Shown here piece by piece: positions 52,979 to 61,198 of a stretch of DNA of 64,000 nucleotides (its first letter is position 1; every line of letters starts with the position of its first letter). Source of the stretch: Rhodothermales bacterium (GTDB lineage: Bacteria; Bacteroidota; Rhodothermia; Rhodothermales; UBA10348); assembly GCA_024711125.1 (NCBI GenBank), contig JANJTM010000034.1:1-64000 (forward strand), written 5' to 3'. The notes beneath the pieces are model-generated. The model saw nothing but the letters and a program-made list of their open reading frames with translations. It had not been told where the DNA came from and ran no database searches. Both the position numbers and the translations under genes were made by a program.

Positions 52979-53746
52979 TTACCGTGCCGGCGTGAGGCGA
53001 CCCAGGTCGTCGGGCGCATCGAGCGGCTGCATCCGCGCGATCCAACCGTCCCCGTACGGATCGTCAACGAGAAGGGAGGCACGTTCCGCAAGAAGTGCAT
53101 TCGTCTCGAGCACCTGCCCGGCGATCGGGGTCCACGAGACGTAGGGCCATCCGTTGTCGCCGACGACCCGCACCAGCACATCGCCCTGGACCAGCGGGAA
53201 CGCCACCGTGGGCAGGTCCACCGAGGTGATCATCCCGGTCGTGCGGCCGAAGACGTCGGAGACGCCCACCAGCGCCGTGCCGTCCGCCCGCATCCGGACC
53301 CAGCTCTGCACGCCGAGGTAGCCCGAAACCCCTGCTCCGGGCGGATGGGGTACCCGGACTTCGGGCGGGAGAGCCAGGAATTTCGCCGCCCGGTGTACGA
53401 GGCTGCGTGCCTCCTCGAACGTGAACGGCTTCGACAGGAATCCGAATGCACCGCCCTGGAGCGACTCCACGATGTTTTCGCTGGTCGCATAGCCGCTCAT
53501 CAGCACGAACGTGCGCCCGGGGCCCGCGGCGCGCTGAAGCAGCTCCAATCCGGACAGGCCCGGCAGCTTCAGGTCCACGACCACCAGGCCCGGACGTCCG
53601 GTCTCGAGCAACTCGAGTCCGATTTCGGCGTCCGGAGCGGTCGTCACCTCGAAGCCGCCGGACGAGAGGACGCGCCGCAGGGCCTCGACGATCACCGGTT
53701 CGTCGTCGATGACCAGTACCGCGGGCCTGTCAGTTGCGGGCGTCAT
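52979..53746 (-). CDS. response regulator: receiver domain fused to GcvH-like domain
   Basis: This 255-residue protein has an N-terminal receiver (8-125) with acidic pocket VIDDEP, phospho-Asp58 in VVVDLKLPG and Lys in FLSKPFTF. From about 140 it resembles glycine-cleavage H protein: SWVRMRADGTALVGVSDVFGR, DLPTVAFPLVQGD, SWTPIAGQVLETN and VDDPYGDGWIARM align in order. The region that should hold the lipoyl-lysine loop reads VRVVGDNGWPYVS, with no lysine. It has no DNA-binding domain, so output is probably by protein contact. It is coupled to the histidine kinase by an ATGA overlap at 53743-53746. Confidence 0.88.
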   Translation of the reverse strand: MTPATDRPAVLVIDDEPVIVEALRRVLSSGGFEVTTAPDAEIGLELLETGRPGLVVVDLKLPGLSGLELLQRAAGPGRTFVLMSGYATSENIVESLQGGAFGFLSKPFTFEEARSLVHRAAKFLALPPEVRVPHPPGAGVSGYLGVQSWVRMRADGTALVGVSDVFGRTTGMITSVDLPTVAFPLVQGDVLVRVVGDNGWPYVSWTPIAGQVLETNALLAERASLLVDDPYGDGWIARMQPLDAPDDLGRLTPAR

Positions 53747-55287
53747 TCGGACGGTTGCACGGTGGGTGCGGGCGGGCGTGGGGTCGTGCCGGACGGCTCG
53801 GAAACCGGAAGCGTGATGACGAATTCGGTTCCGACCCCTTCCTGGCTATGGACGTGGATCGAGCCGTGATGGCTCTCGACGATGCCCCAGACGATGGCGA
53901 GCCCGAGGCCGTTCCCCTTCTGGCCCTTCGTCGTATAGAACGGCTCGAAGATCTTGGTCAGCCGGTCGCCGGGCATGCCGCACCCGGTGTCGGCGACGGA
54001 TAACACGACCCGCTCGGGGGTGGGCGAGTCGCCTTCCGGCCGGGTCCGGATCGTGACCGTTCCGCCCTCCCTGGGCATGGCGTCGGCGGCGTTCACCAGG
54101 AGATTCACCAGCACCTGCTGCAGCTGGTTGCCGTCTGCCATCAGGGCGGGAAGGTCCTCCCGCAGGTCCATCACGAGGCGGATCCGGTGCAGCGCAAACT
54201 GGTTGCGCACGATCGAGCCCGAGCGGTAAATGATCTCGCTGAGGTGGACCTGCTTCTTCTCGGGCACCGACTGTCGCGAGAAGTCGAGCAGGCTCTTGAC
54301 GATCTCGCGGCACCGCTTGGTCTCGCGCACGACCACGTCGAGGTCGTCCTTGAGCTCGGGATACTCGTCGGCCCGCGCGGCGAGGAAGCTCGCATACGTC
54401 AGGACGCCCGTCAGCGGATTGTTGATCTCGTGCGCCACGCCGGCCGCCAGGCGGCCGACCGAGGCGAGTTTGTCCGACTGGACGAGCTGGCGCTGCGCCT
54501 CGGCGAGCTTCTCGGTCATGCCGTTGAACGACTGCGCCAGCCGTCCCAGTTCGTCGTCGTTCGTGACGGGAACGCGGTGCTTCATATCGCCGCCCGCCAC
54601 CTGTTGGGTGGCCGCGACGAGGACCGAGACCCTGCGAAGGACATACCGTTCGACGAAGTACCAGAGGATGAGGCTGATGGTCAGCACGGCCGCGATCATG
54701 AGCAGGATCAACTGCAGTCCGCTGGCCTTCTGCTGCCGATCCAGCGCGTCCAACGGCACCGTGATGTCCAGGACGCCGAGGACGGTCTGATCCGAGTCGT
54801 GGGCATGGCACTCGCTCTGCCAGCAGGAGGGCTCGTTGTAGATCGGGTTGATGATGCCCAGCATCCGGTTCCCGTCGGGGCCGTCAAAAACCCGGGTGCG
54901 GTCCCGGATGGACAGGCTCTCGAGGGGCCGGTCTGCTGCATGGCACGCGTAACATGCCTCGGTATTCATGTCGACCAGCGTTCCGACATCCGCCGAATCG
55001 GTCGACAGGATGATCTCGCCCTCCTTGTTGAAAATGCGGACCTTGTCGATGGACTCCTGCGCGCCTATCGTCGAGATGATCTGGTGGATCGACTCGCGTT
55101 GGTTCAGCAGCATGTCGTAGCGCGTGCTGCTGCGCACGGTCTCCGAGAGCTGCTGCGCGAAACTCTCGGCGTCTGCCAGCGCCAGGCGCGAATAGGACCG
55201 CAGGACGAGAATCGCGGCCAGTCCGGTCACTACGGCGGCCGATACGCCGACGGTGACCATCAGGCGGTAGCTGAGGCGCGATCTCAC
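53743..55287 (-). CDS. membrane histidine kinase with c-type haem motifs in periplasmic sensor
   Basis: This 514-residue kinase has a GTG start with TM1 at about 10-30. The periplasmic domain (about 31-190) has CYACH at 112-116 and CWQSECH (CX4CH) at 155-161. TM2 is about 192-215, then HAMP, then a HisKA with GVAHEINNPLTG (His286). The HATPase contains NAADAMPREGG and IFEPFYTTKGQKGNGLGL. Covalent haem at CXXCH is likely; CX4CH is less common and may bind haem or metal. This suggests redox or gas sensing on the periplasmic side. It lies between electron-transfer genes and its probable cognate regulator. Confidence 0.92.
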   Translation of the reverse strand: MRSRLSYRLMVTVGVSAAVVTGLAAILVLRSYSRLALADAESFAQQLSETVRSSTRYDMLLNQRESIHQIISTIGAQESIDKVRIFNKEGEIILSTDSADVGTLVDMNTEACYACHAADRPLESLSIRDRTRVFDGPDGNRMLGIINPIYNEPSCWQSECHAHDSDQTVLGVLDITVPLDALDRQQKASGLQLILLMIAAVLTISLILWYFVERYVLRRVSVLVAATQQVAGGDMKHRVPVTNDDELGRLAQSFNGMTEKLAEAQRQLVQSDKLASVGRLAAGVAHEINNPLTGVLTYASFLAARADEYPELKDDLDVVVRETKRCREIVKSLLDFSRQSVPEKKQVHLSEIIYRSGSIVRNQFALHRIRLVMDLREDLPALMADGNQLQQVLVNLLVNAADAMPREGGTVTIRTRPEGDSPTPERVVLSVADTGCGMPGDRLTKIFEPFYTTKGQKGNGLGLAIVWGIVESHHGSIHVHSQEGVGTEFVITLPVSEPSGTTPRPPAPTVQPSE

Positions 55288-55333
55288 GTGCGTACGCCGC
55301 GGCGTGACGAGTGTCCCGGGTCCGTTCTCGGAG

Positions 55334-55459
55334 TCATGTGCGCTTTTCGGTCGCGTTCATGTACCGAACGAAAAACACGAACAGGATCAGGAAACAGATC
55401 AGCAGGATGTACTCCAGCCCTTTCGTCTCGAAGATGTTGACGTAGGTGAATGACTCCAT
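55334..55459 (-). CDS. 41-residue single-pass membrane peptide
   Basis: This is a small gene between the HybB-like and kinase genes, reading MESFTYVNIFETKG, then a hydrophobic helix (LEYILLICFLILFVFFVRYM) and the basic tail NATEKRT. It starts 36 bp after the upstream gene and stops 46 bp before the next. The composition is convincingly protein-like: one transmembrane segment, no cysteine pair, no haem motif. It could be an accessory subunit of the quinone complex, like small CcoQ-type peptides in oxidases. I do not assign it to a named family. Confidence 0.75.
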   Translation of the reverse strand: MESFTYVNIFETKGLEYILLICFLILFVFFVRYMNATEKRT

Positions 55460-55495
55460 GGCGGTGTGGGAACGGCCGAATGCGGGGATGCCGTG

Positions 55496-56746
55496 TCAGG
55501 CGGTTTCTACGAGCCTGGCCGCCGGAACGCCGTCCGCGGTGTGCGCGCGCGCAGCCCTCGGCCGTGGGTAGAAGTTCATGCGGGTGACGAACCAGCGGAA
55601 AACCCAGACCTCGACGAGGACGACGGTCAGGCTGACCACGATTTCCATCCACGTGGGATAATACCGGTTGACCGACTCCCAGTTGAACGCGATCAGCGAT
55701 ACGTTCAGGCGATTGATGAGCACCCCGAGCAGCGACAGCCAGGCTGCCGTCTGGACGATGCCCAGGCTGCGGTGCCTGTAGCCGAGGGCGAACAGCAGGC
55801 ACGGCAGCAGCGTCAGGCCGAACACTTCGACGAGGTACCAGAGCCCCCAACCGGTTCCGAGCAGGTCCCAATGCCCCTCGTGGAGGAAGAGCAGGAGCTT
55901 GAAGAAATAGTAGGCGAAGGACGCGATCGCGGCACCCTTGGCGAGCCCGAACAGGATTGCTCTCGACTGCGCTTCCGGTATCCCGATGTGCTCCTTGAGG
56001 TACCGACCGCTGAGCGTGCCCTCGACGATCACCAGCGAGATGCCCGCGAAGATGCTCGATACGAAGAACAGGATGGGGATGAACTCGGAGAACCACAGCG
56101 GGTGGATCTTGGGCTTCGCCATGAGGAACAGCGCGCCCAGTCCGGACTGGTGCAGGAACGAAAGCGTGATACCGAACACCACCAGCCCGAGGGTCATCGC
56201 ATACAGGACCCGGTAGGCCTTCTTCGCGTCCAGCCACTCGGCCACGACCGGCGATACCTCGAGGAACTGCGCGATGATGTAGAGCAGGAAATGCCAGGCG
56301 ACGAGAAAGAGGACCGAGTTGTATCCGAAGTCGTTGCCGATGATGGGGTTGAGGATGTTCCAGGGCCGCCCCAGTTCGAGGATGAGCGCCCCGGCGTAAA
56401 AGACGTACGCGAGGAACCCGTTGAGCACCGTCACGCGGATGATCGGCTTGTACTTCTCGAGCCGCATCACGTAGACCGTGAAGCACAGGGCATACGCACC
56501 GCCCGCGAAAGCCACGCCGGTGATCACGTTGAAGCCCTTCCACACGCCCCAGGCATAGTCCTGGTTGAGGTTCGTCACCGACCCGAGCCCGTAGATGAAC
56601 CGGTATACCAGGATGACCATACCGACCACGATGATCGGGATCGAGATCATGTTGAACGGCGTCCAGAACGGCGGCCGCGGCTTCATCTCGTTCCAGATGA
56701 AGCGGAAGGTGCCCTGTACCGGGGGGGAGGTGTGCGTAGCCGACAT
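55496..56746 (-). CDS. HybB/NrfD/PsrC-family quinone-interacting membrane subunit
   Basis: This 416-residue protein has about ten membrane helices. The family arrangement is visible: FIYGLGSVTNLNQDYAWG in the first loop, the LILELGRPW segment, HQSGLGALFLMAKPKIHPLW and a late NRLNVSLIAFNW. The GLG, HQSGLG and KIHPLW blocks are typical of HybB-like proteins. It should bind menaquinol/menaquinone and pass electrons to or from the HybA-like ferredoxin, whose gene ends one base upstream. No catalytic molybdenum or NiFe subunit is encoded nearby. Confidence 0.93.
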   Translation of the reverse strand: MSATHTSPPVQGTFRFIWNEMKPRPPFWTPFNMISIPIIVVGMVILVYRFIYGLGSVTNLNQDYAWGVWKGFNVITGVAFAGGAYALCFTVYVMRLEKYKPIIRVTVLNGFLAYVFYAGALILELGRPWNILNPIIGNDFGYNSVLFLVAWHFLLYIIAQFLEVSPVVAEWLDAKKAYRVLYAMTLGLVVFGITLSFLHQSGLGALFLMAKPKIHPLWFSEFIPILFFVSSIFAGISLVIVEGTLSGRYLKEHIGIPEAQSRAILFGLAKGAAIASFAYYFFKLLLFLHEGHWDLLGTGWGLWYLVEVFGLTLLPCLLFALGYRHRSLGIVQTAAWLSLLGVLINRLNVSLIAFNWESVNRYYPTWMEIVVSLTVVLVEVWVFRWFVTRMNFYPRPRAARAHTADGVPAARLVETA

Positions 56747-56747
56747 C

Positions 56748-57650
56748 TCAGTGGGCCGCTTGGTGATCGGTGGTTTCGGCCACGACCTTCGGGTCGGGTC
56801 CCGTGCCGGAACCGTCCCGATCGGTGAGCTGGCTCAGGCCGTACAGGAGCGCGGGCAGGCCGAAGAAGACGACCGGCACGGCGTACAGGAAGTCCCTGGT
56901 GTATTCCGGGTAAGGCGTCGTGCCGAGGTCGGTACGGAACCCGATCTGTTCGAACGGAACCGCCGACAGGTACAGCCACCCGGTTCCGCCCGCTTCGAAC
57001 TCCCCGTAGATCTTGTGGACGTATTTGTCGGGGTTGGTGTAGATGCGCTTGCGCGCGATCTCCATCAGTTCCCGCTTGGTGCCGAACGTGAGCGCGTCGG
57101 TCGGGCACGACGTGACACAGGCCGGACGCTGCCCCTCCTGCAGCCGCTCCCAGCACAGGTTGCACTTCTGGATGCGCGGATTCCAGTGGTCGTATTCGCA
57201 TTTCGGAATGTCGAACGGACACGAGATCATGCAGTAGCGGCACCCCATGCACTTGTCCGACTGCCAGATTACCGGGCCCGTCTCGGTCTTCTTCATGGCG
57301 TTCGTCAGGCAGGCGGCAGCGCAGGCAGGCTGCCAGCAATGCATGCACTGCTTCTTGACGAACACCTCCCCGGCGTCGGTATCGAACCGGTTGACGACGG
57401 TCCACGCCGTCTCGCTCGTGGTACGTACGGCCTCGAGCGCGCCGTCGGTTTTCGGGTCGGGCACGGGCATGTTGTGCGCCATCGCGCACGCGACCTCGCA
57501 GGAGCGGCACCCGATGCATCGGGTGGTATCGACGAGCACGCCGATGAACTCCTCCGGCTTGTGCTCCTGGGTATCCGCGGCGGCCGAGCGTGCGCCCGCG
57601 GCGGTAGCGCAGGCCACGCCGGCCGTCTTGAGGAAGTTTCTGCGATCCAT
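56748..57650 (-). CDS. HybA-like Tat-exported ferredoxin with four [4Fe-4S] sites
   Basis: This 300-residue protein has a Tat signal (MDRRNFLKTAG). Sixteen cysteines in four groups suit four [4Fe-4S] clusters: CIGCRSCEVAC; CMHCWQPACAAAC; CMGCRYCMISCPFDIPKC; CNLCWERLQEGQRPACVTSCP. A C-terminal membrane helix (FLYAVPVVFFGLPALLYGL) anchors it, as in HybA. It should wire the pentahaem cytochrome to the HybB-like subunit on the periplasmic face. Its gene starts 8 bp after the cytochrome gene. Confidence 0.95.
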   Translation of the reverse strand: MDRRNFLKTAGVACATAAGARSAAADTQEHKPEEFIGVLVDTTRCIGCRSCEVACAMAHNMPVPDPKTDGALEAVRTTSETAWTVVNRFDTDAGEVFVKKQCMHCWQPACAAACLTNAMKKTETGPVIWQSDKCMGCRYCMISCPFDIPKCEYDHWNPRIQKCNLCWERLQEGQRPACVTSCPTDALTFGTKRELMEIARKRIYTNPDKYVHKIYGEFEAGGTGWLYLSAVPFEQIGFRTDLGTTPYPEYTRDFLYAVPVVFFGLPALLYGLSQLTDRDGSGTGPDPKVVAETTDHQAAH

Positions 57651-57658
57651 GGTTCAGG

Positions 57659-58186
57659 TCAGTTCGTGCCGCCCCGCGCCGTCGCAGGGGCGTCATGGCA
57701 GAACAGGCAACCGTCGGCGGCGTCGGCCCCCGTTTCCTGCTCGTGGCAGGTCCAGCAGGTCTCGTGCACGACCACCTTGGTGCTCATGAGCTGGTCGTGG
57801 GCGCCGTCGGCGACTTTCGGGTGGCACTCCACGCAGGCAAGCGGGGCCAGTCGCTCTTCGCCCCCGCGTTCGTGGCACAACGCGCAATCCACGCGCAGTC
57901 CCTCGAAGTAGGTCTCGTGGGGCGTGATCAGACGGCCGGCGTTCGTCTCGTGGTGACAGTCGACGCACGCGATGGCCAGCTCCTCGAAGTGCTGGTAGTG
58001 CGAGAACCGGGCTTCGCCCCAACCGGGCCACGCACCCGGATCGCCGGGACGCACGGACGTGGAATCGACCGTGGCTTCGCTCGGCAGGGCCGGGTCCTGG
58101 CCCGGGACCCACACCGCGACGGCAGCGACGGCCGCAAGCCCGAGCAGCCCCACGATCAGTCCGGAGACCCGGGACGGCGCGTTCAT
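57659..58186 (-). CDS. membrane-anchored pentahaem cytochrome c
   Basis: This 175-residue protein has an uncleaved N-terminal helix (VSGLIVGLLGLAAVAAVAVW). Five CXXCH motifs follow: CVDCH, CALCH, CVECH, CWTCH and CLFCH. Extra histidines in FSHYQHFEELA and TPHETYFEGLR are available as distal ligands, as in class III cytochromes. The start at 58186 overlaps the stop of the membrane receiver-GcvH gene (ATGA). It likely exchanges electrons between the HybAB-like complex and soluble partners. Confidence 0.93.
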   Translation of the reverse strand: MNAPSRVSGLIVGLLGLAAVAAVAVWVPGQDPALPSEATVDSTSVRPGDPGAWPGWGEARFSHYQHFEELAIACVDCHHETNAGRLITPHETYFEGLRVDCALCHERGGEERLAPLACVECHPKVADGAHDQLMSTKVVVHETCWTCHEQETGADAADGCLFCHDAPATARGGTN

Positions 58187-59319
58187 GCCGGCTGGAGCGT
58201 CTTCTGGATGGCTTCCCATGTCGATTCCTCGTCGTTCTTGCGCTCTCCGAGCGGTCCCTCGCGGTCCGCCGCTGCCGCGCGTGCCGCCTCGTACCGTGCA
58301 ATCTGCTGGTCGTACCACGATTCGGCGTCGGCCCCGATGCGCAGACCGCCGAGTTCGGTGGCCAACCGTGCCGGCTCGATCCAGCACACCCAGCCCGACT
58401 CGAAGGGACGCAGGTTGACCAGCTCGGGGTGGTGGTGCAACTCGGCGTTGACGGCCACAACCTTACCGCTCACCGGGGACGGCACGGCCAGCCGCCTGCC
58501 GTTCCGTACGATCGCGAAGAGGGGGTCACCCTTGAGTACCGTGAAGGCGGTATCGGGCACCTCGACCGAATCGACCTCTCCGAAGAGCTTCTGGATGAAG
58601 TCGTCCACGCCCACCTGGCACAGTCCGTTCGGATGCACGCCGACCCAGGCGTGTCCTTCGCCGATGAACAGGCCCGACGGAACGTTGAACTCGCGCGGGG
58701 ACGCCGATGCGCGCCGCGAGGGCGTCACGATGCGCACGTGGGGACGCTGCGCACGCTCCAGCCGATCCTGGCGGCGGATGAGCGATTTACCCACGAAGGC
58801 CACCAGTTCTTCGGCCGTGAACGGCTTCTGCACGTAGTCGGTCGCGCCGTACTTCATGCAGTCGACCGCCGTCTCTATCGTCGCGAATCCCGTGATCACG
58901 ATGATGTCGATGTCGGGGCGCAGGTGCTTGACGCCCTTCACGACGTCCAGGCCGTCCATCACCGGCATCTTGAGGTCGGTGAAAACGAAATCGTAGTCGT
59001 GTTTCTTGACGAGGCCGAGCGCCTCGGGACCCGACTCGACCGTGTCGATCGCGTACCCCTCGAGAACGAGGATCTTGCGGAAGCTGTCGAGGATGATCGC
59101 TTCGTCGTCCACGGCGAGGATCCGGGCTTTCGGTTCGGCGGGCTCGGCGCGCTTCAGCGTGGGCGCCTCGTCGGAGACGTCGAGACGGAGGCCGATATCG
59201 AGGGCTTCGGCCCTCTCGCGTCGCAGCCTGGCCTCATGCCGCTGCCTGAGAATCAAGCGAATGCCAACGTCCACCACCAGGAAGGCGATGACCGTTACGA
59301 TTACCATCAGGATGACCAT
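58183..59319 (-). CDS. membrane-anchored response regulator: receiver plus GcvH-like domain
   Basis: This 378-residue first gene of the redox operon has an N-terminal helix at 1-24 (MVILMVIVTVIAFLVVDVGI) and an Arg-rich linker. The receiver lies at about 65-185 (AVDDE, phospho-Asp115 in FVFTDLKMP, Lys in YVQKPFT). A GcvH-like domain spans about 235-335: HAWVGVHPNGLCQVGVDDFIQ, SVEVPDTAFTVLKGD, PSPVSGKVVAVNAEL and ESGWVCWIEP. The lipoyl-lysine position is replaced (IVRNGRRLAV). A charged C-terminal helix follows. A membrane-tethered regulator without a DNA-binding domain points to local control of the complex. ATG 59319 is chosen for the anchor. Confidence 0.9.
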   Translation of the reverse strand: MVILMVIVTVIAFLVVDVGIRLILRQRHEARLRRERAEALDIGLRLDVSDEAPTLKRAEPAEPKARILAVDDEAIILDSFRKILVLEGYAIDTVESGPEALGLVKKHDYDFVFTDLKMPVMDGLDVVKGVKHLRPDIDIIVITGFATIETAVDCMKYGATDYVQKPFTAEELVAFVGKSLIRRQDRLERAQRPHVRIVTPSRRASASPREFNVPSGLFIGEGHAWVGVHPNGLCQVGVDDFIQKLFGEVDSVEVPDTAFTVLKGDPLFAIVRNGRRLAVPSPVSGKVVAVNAELHHHPELVNLRPFESGWVCWIEPARLATELGGLRIGADAESWYDQQIARYEAARAAAADREGPLGERKNDEESTWEAIQKTLQPA

Positions 59320-59693
59320 GGCGCTTGCCCTTCCGTATGGTGGGGCGGTCTCGCGGCCGCCGGAGTTGACTCTGCGTGTGCGGACCTCTCGGGCACCGGT
59401 ACGGGCCTCTGGAGTCCTAAAAAAACGTACGCTCCCAGCGAAACGGTTCGTGTGAGCAGACTCCTGCAGGGCCTGTCGGTGGCGCCGTTCATCGGCTGCG
59501 GGAGGTCTTCGGTCCCACGCGTAGGGCGGTTTCGCGTCCGGCCATGCACCGATTCGCCGGGACTCCCTGGGGAAATCCACTACGGCCCGGACGGAGGACG
59601 AGCCACGGGCGCGGGCACGGGCGTACTACCGATTGCGCCGCATCGGCTTTTCCCGTTCCTTGATCGGTGTCGCCGAACCTTTTGGACCACGTC
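59320..59693. other. divergent intergenic region
   Basis: These 374 bp separate the minus-strand redox operon from the plus-strand aminotransferase gene and should contain both promoters. A run of seven A (59421-59427 area) gives T7 on the minus strand about 105 bp before the operon start. I see no convincing -35/-10 pair, inverted repeat or small gene. Confidence 0.4.
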
Positions 59694-60995
59694 ATGCAGG
59701 ACCTTTCCCGACGCGGCTTTCTCGGCCGCACGATCGCGGCGGCCGCCGTTCCGGTTCTTTCGCTCGCGCCGCGTTCCCGGCCGCAAGCACCGCTTGGCAG
59801 GGCCACGGCCCTTCCCGGTGGCCCCGGCGAACGCTGGGTGGAGCGCGCCCGGGCCGAGATTCCCGCCGCCACCAACTACGGGTATTTCCAGACGGCCGGC
59901 ATAGGACCGAGCCCGACCCCGGTCCTGGACGTGGTGTCTGCCGTGCTGCACCGCCAGAACCGGGGCCCCGCGGCGCCGGAGGTCGCATCGGTCATCTCGC
60001 CGATCGAACCTGACCTTCGGGCGCACCTCGCGCGGGCGTTCGGCGCACGCGAAAACGAGGTGGCGCTCACGCACTCGACCTCCGAAGGCCTCAACATCGT
60101 GTCGTGGGCCTTCAACTGGAAGGAGGGGGACGAGGTGGTCGTCACCAACCAGGAGCACCCCTCCAACGTCATCCCGTGGTACACCCTGCGCGACCGCTTC
60201 GGCGTGCGCACGAGGGTCGTCGATTTTTCGGCCGGAACCGACCTGGTCGGGCAGATCCGCGCGGCGCTGAATGCCCGCACGCGGCTCGTTTCGATTCCGC
60301 ACGTCTCGCGGAACAACGGCCGGCGCGTCACGGCCGACGAATCGGCGGCATTGGCCGACATGCTGCGGAAGGCGGGCGTGTACTACCACCTCGACGGCGC
60401 GCAGGGCCCGGGCTGCGTGCCCTTCGATTTTGCGGCGCTCGGCTGCGATGCCTACTCGACGTGCGGACACAAGTGGCTGCTCGGTCCGAAGGGCACCGGC
60501 GCCTTCTTCGTAAGGGAGGCCATGCTCGAGCGCACCCTGATGTCGTGGACGGGCGCCCACTCCCACGCCACGATGGACTACGAGGGCGGCTACACGCTGC
60601 TTCCATCGGCCGCCCGTTTCGAGTTCGGAACGCGCGCCCACGCCGATTTCGCGGGTTTCGACGCGGCGGTCTCCTGGATGGAAGCGATCGGATTCGACCG
60701 CATCCACGGGCGGATCGACGCGCTCGTCGAGTACGCCATCGAAAAGGCACGGTCCCTGCGCCGGTTCGGGATTGCCTCGCCCGTCGAGGCCGGGGCGCGT
60801 TCGGGCGTGTTCGTGCTCCGGCTTCCCGAGGACGCGGATGCCGGTGCGCTGTATCACCGCCTGGCAGGCGAGAAGGACATCCTCGCTTCGCCGGTGCGGG
60901 AGGCGCGGGACCTCCGGATCGCCATCCACTTCTTCAACACGACCGACGAGATCGACGAGGCCTTCGATGCGATCGAGCAGTTCACGCGCGGCTGA
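59694..60995 (+). CDS. Tat-exported class V aminotransferase family protein
   Basis: This 433-residue PLP enzyme has a Tat leader (QDLSRRGFLGRTIAAAAVP). Class V motifs are THSTSEGLNIV, TNQEHPSNVIPW, YYHLDGAQGPG and the PLP-lysine block STCGHKWLLGPKGTGAFFV. Similar proteins act as cysteine desulfurase/isopenicillin-N-epimerase-like enzymes. Tat export implies folding with PLP before secretion. ATG 59694 directly precedes the twin-arginine leader. No neighbour suggests a pathway. Confidence 0.9.
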   Translation: MQDLSRRGFLGRTIAAAAVPVLSLAPRSRPQAPLGRATALPGGPGERWVERARAEIPAATNYGYFQTAGIGPSPTPVLDVVSAVLHRQNRGPAAPEVASVISPIEPDLRAHLARAFGARENEVALTHSTSEGLNIVSWAFNWKEGDEVVVTNQEHPSNVIPWYTLRDRFGVRTRVVDFSAGTDLVGQIRAALNARTRLVSIPHVSRNNGRRVTADESAALADMLRKAGVYYHLDGAQGPGCVPFDFAALGCDAYSTCGHKWLLGPKGTGAFFVREAMLERTLMSWTGAHSHATMDYEGGYTLLPSAARFEFGTRAHADFAGFDAAVSWMEAIGFDRIHGRIDALVEYAIEKARSLRRFGIASPVEAGARSGVFVLRLPEDADAGALYHRLAGEKDILASPVREARDLRIAIHFFNTTDEIDEAFDAIEQFTRG

Positions 60996-61074
60996 GGCGC
61001 GGGCGAGCCACGTCGTTCCTGGGGAATCACGTTCATCACCCGGATCGACACCGGCAAGTCCGTGCAGTGGTTCA

Positions 61075-61095
61075 GGACGGGGCGCCGGCCCGTCC
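61075..61095. terminator. hairpin after aminotransferase gene
   Basis: GGACGGG and CCCGTCC form a 7-bp stem with a 7-nt loop, followed by the AT-rich GTAATTAT, 80 bp past the stop. It is a weak intrinsic-terminator candidate because there is no long T-run. Confidence 0.4.
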
Positions 61096-61124
61096 GTAAT
61101 TATCGCGGCTCTGTCCGTTACGCC

Positions 61125-61153
61125 TTGACGCCGCGCACCCGGTGGCGTATTAA
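61125..61153 (+). promoter_or_regulatory. sigma70-like promoter for kinase-TPR gene
   Basis: TTGACG (61125-61130) and TATTAA (61148-61153) are spaced exactly 17 nt, 45 bp upstream of ATG 61199. This is the best -35/-10 match noticed in the window. Confidence 0.55.
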
Positions 61154-61198
61154 CCCGCTCCGAATTCCGGCGACCGGGTTCCACAGTTCGCTACCCCC

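Noticed and set aside
52979-53746. Functional lipoylated H protein of glycine cleavage
   Set aside because: No lipoyl lysine in the hairpin, no gcvT/gcvP nearby, and it is fused to a receiver domain.
55496-59319. Uptake hydrogenase or nitrite reductase operon
   Set aside because: Only HybA/HybB-like and cytochrome parts occur; no NiFe, molybdopterin or NrfA catalytic subunit is encoded.
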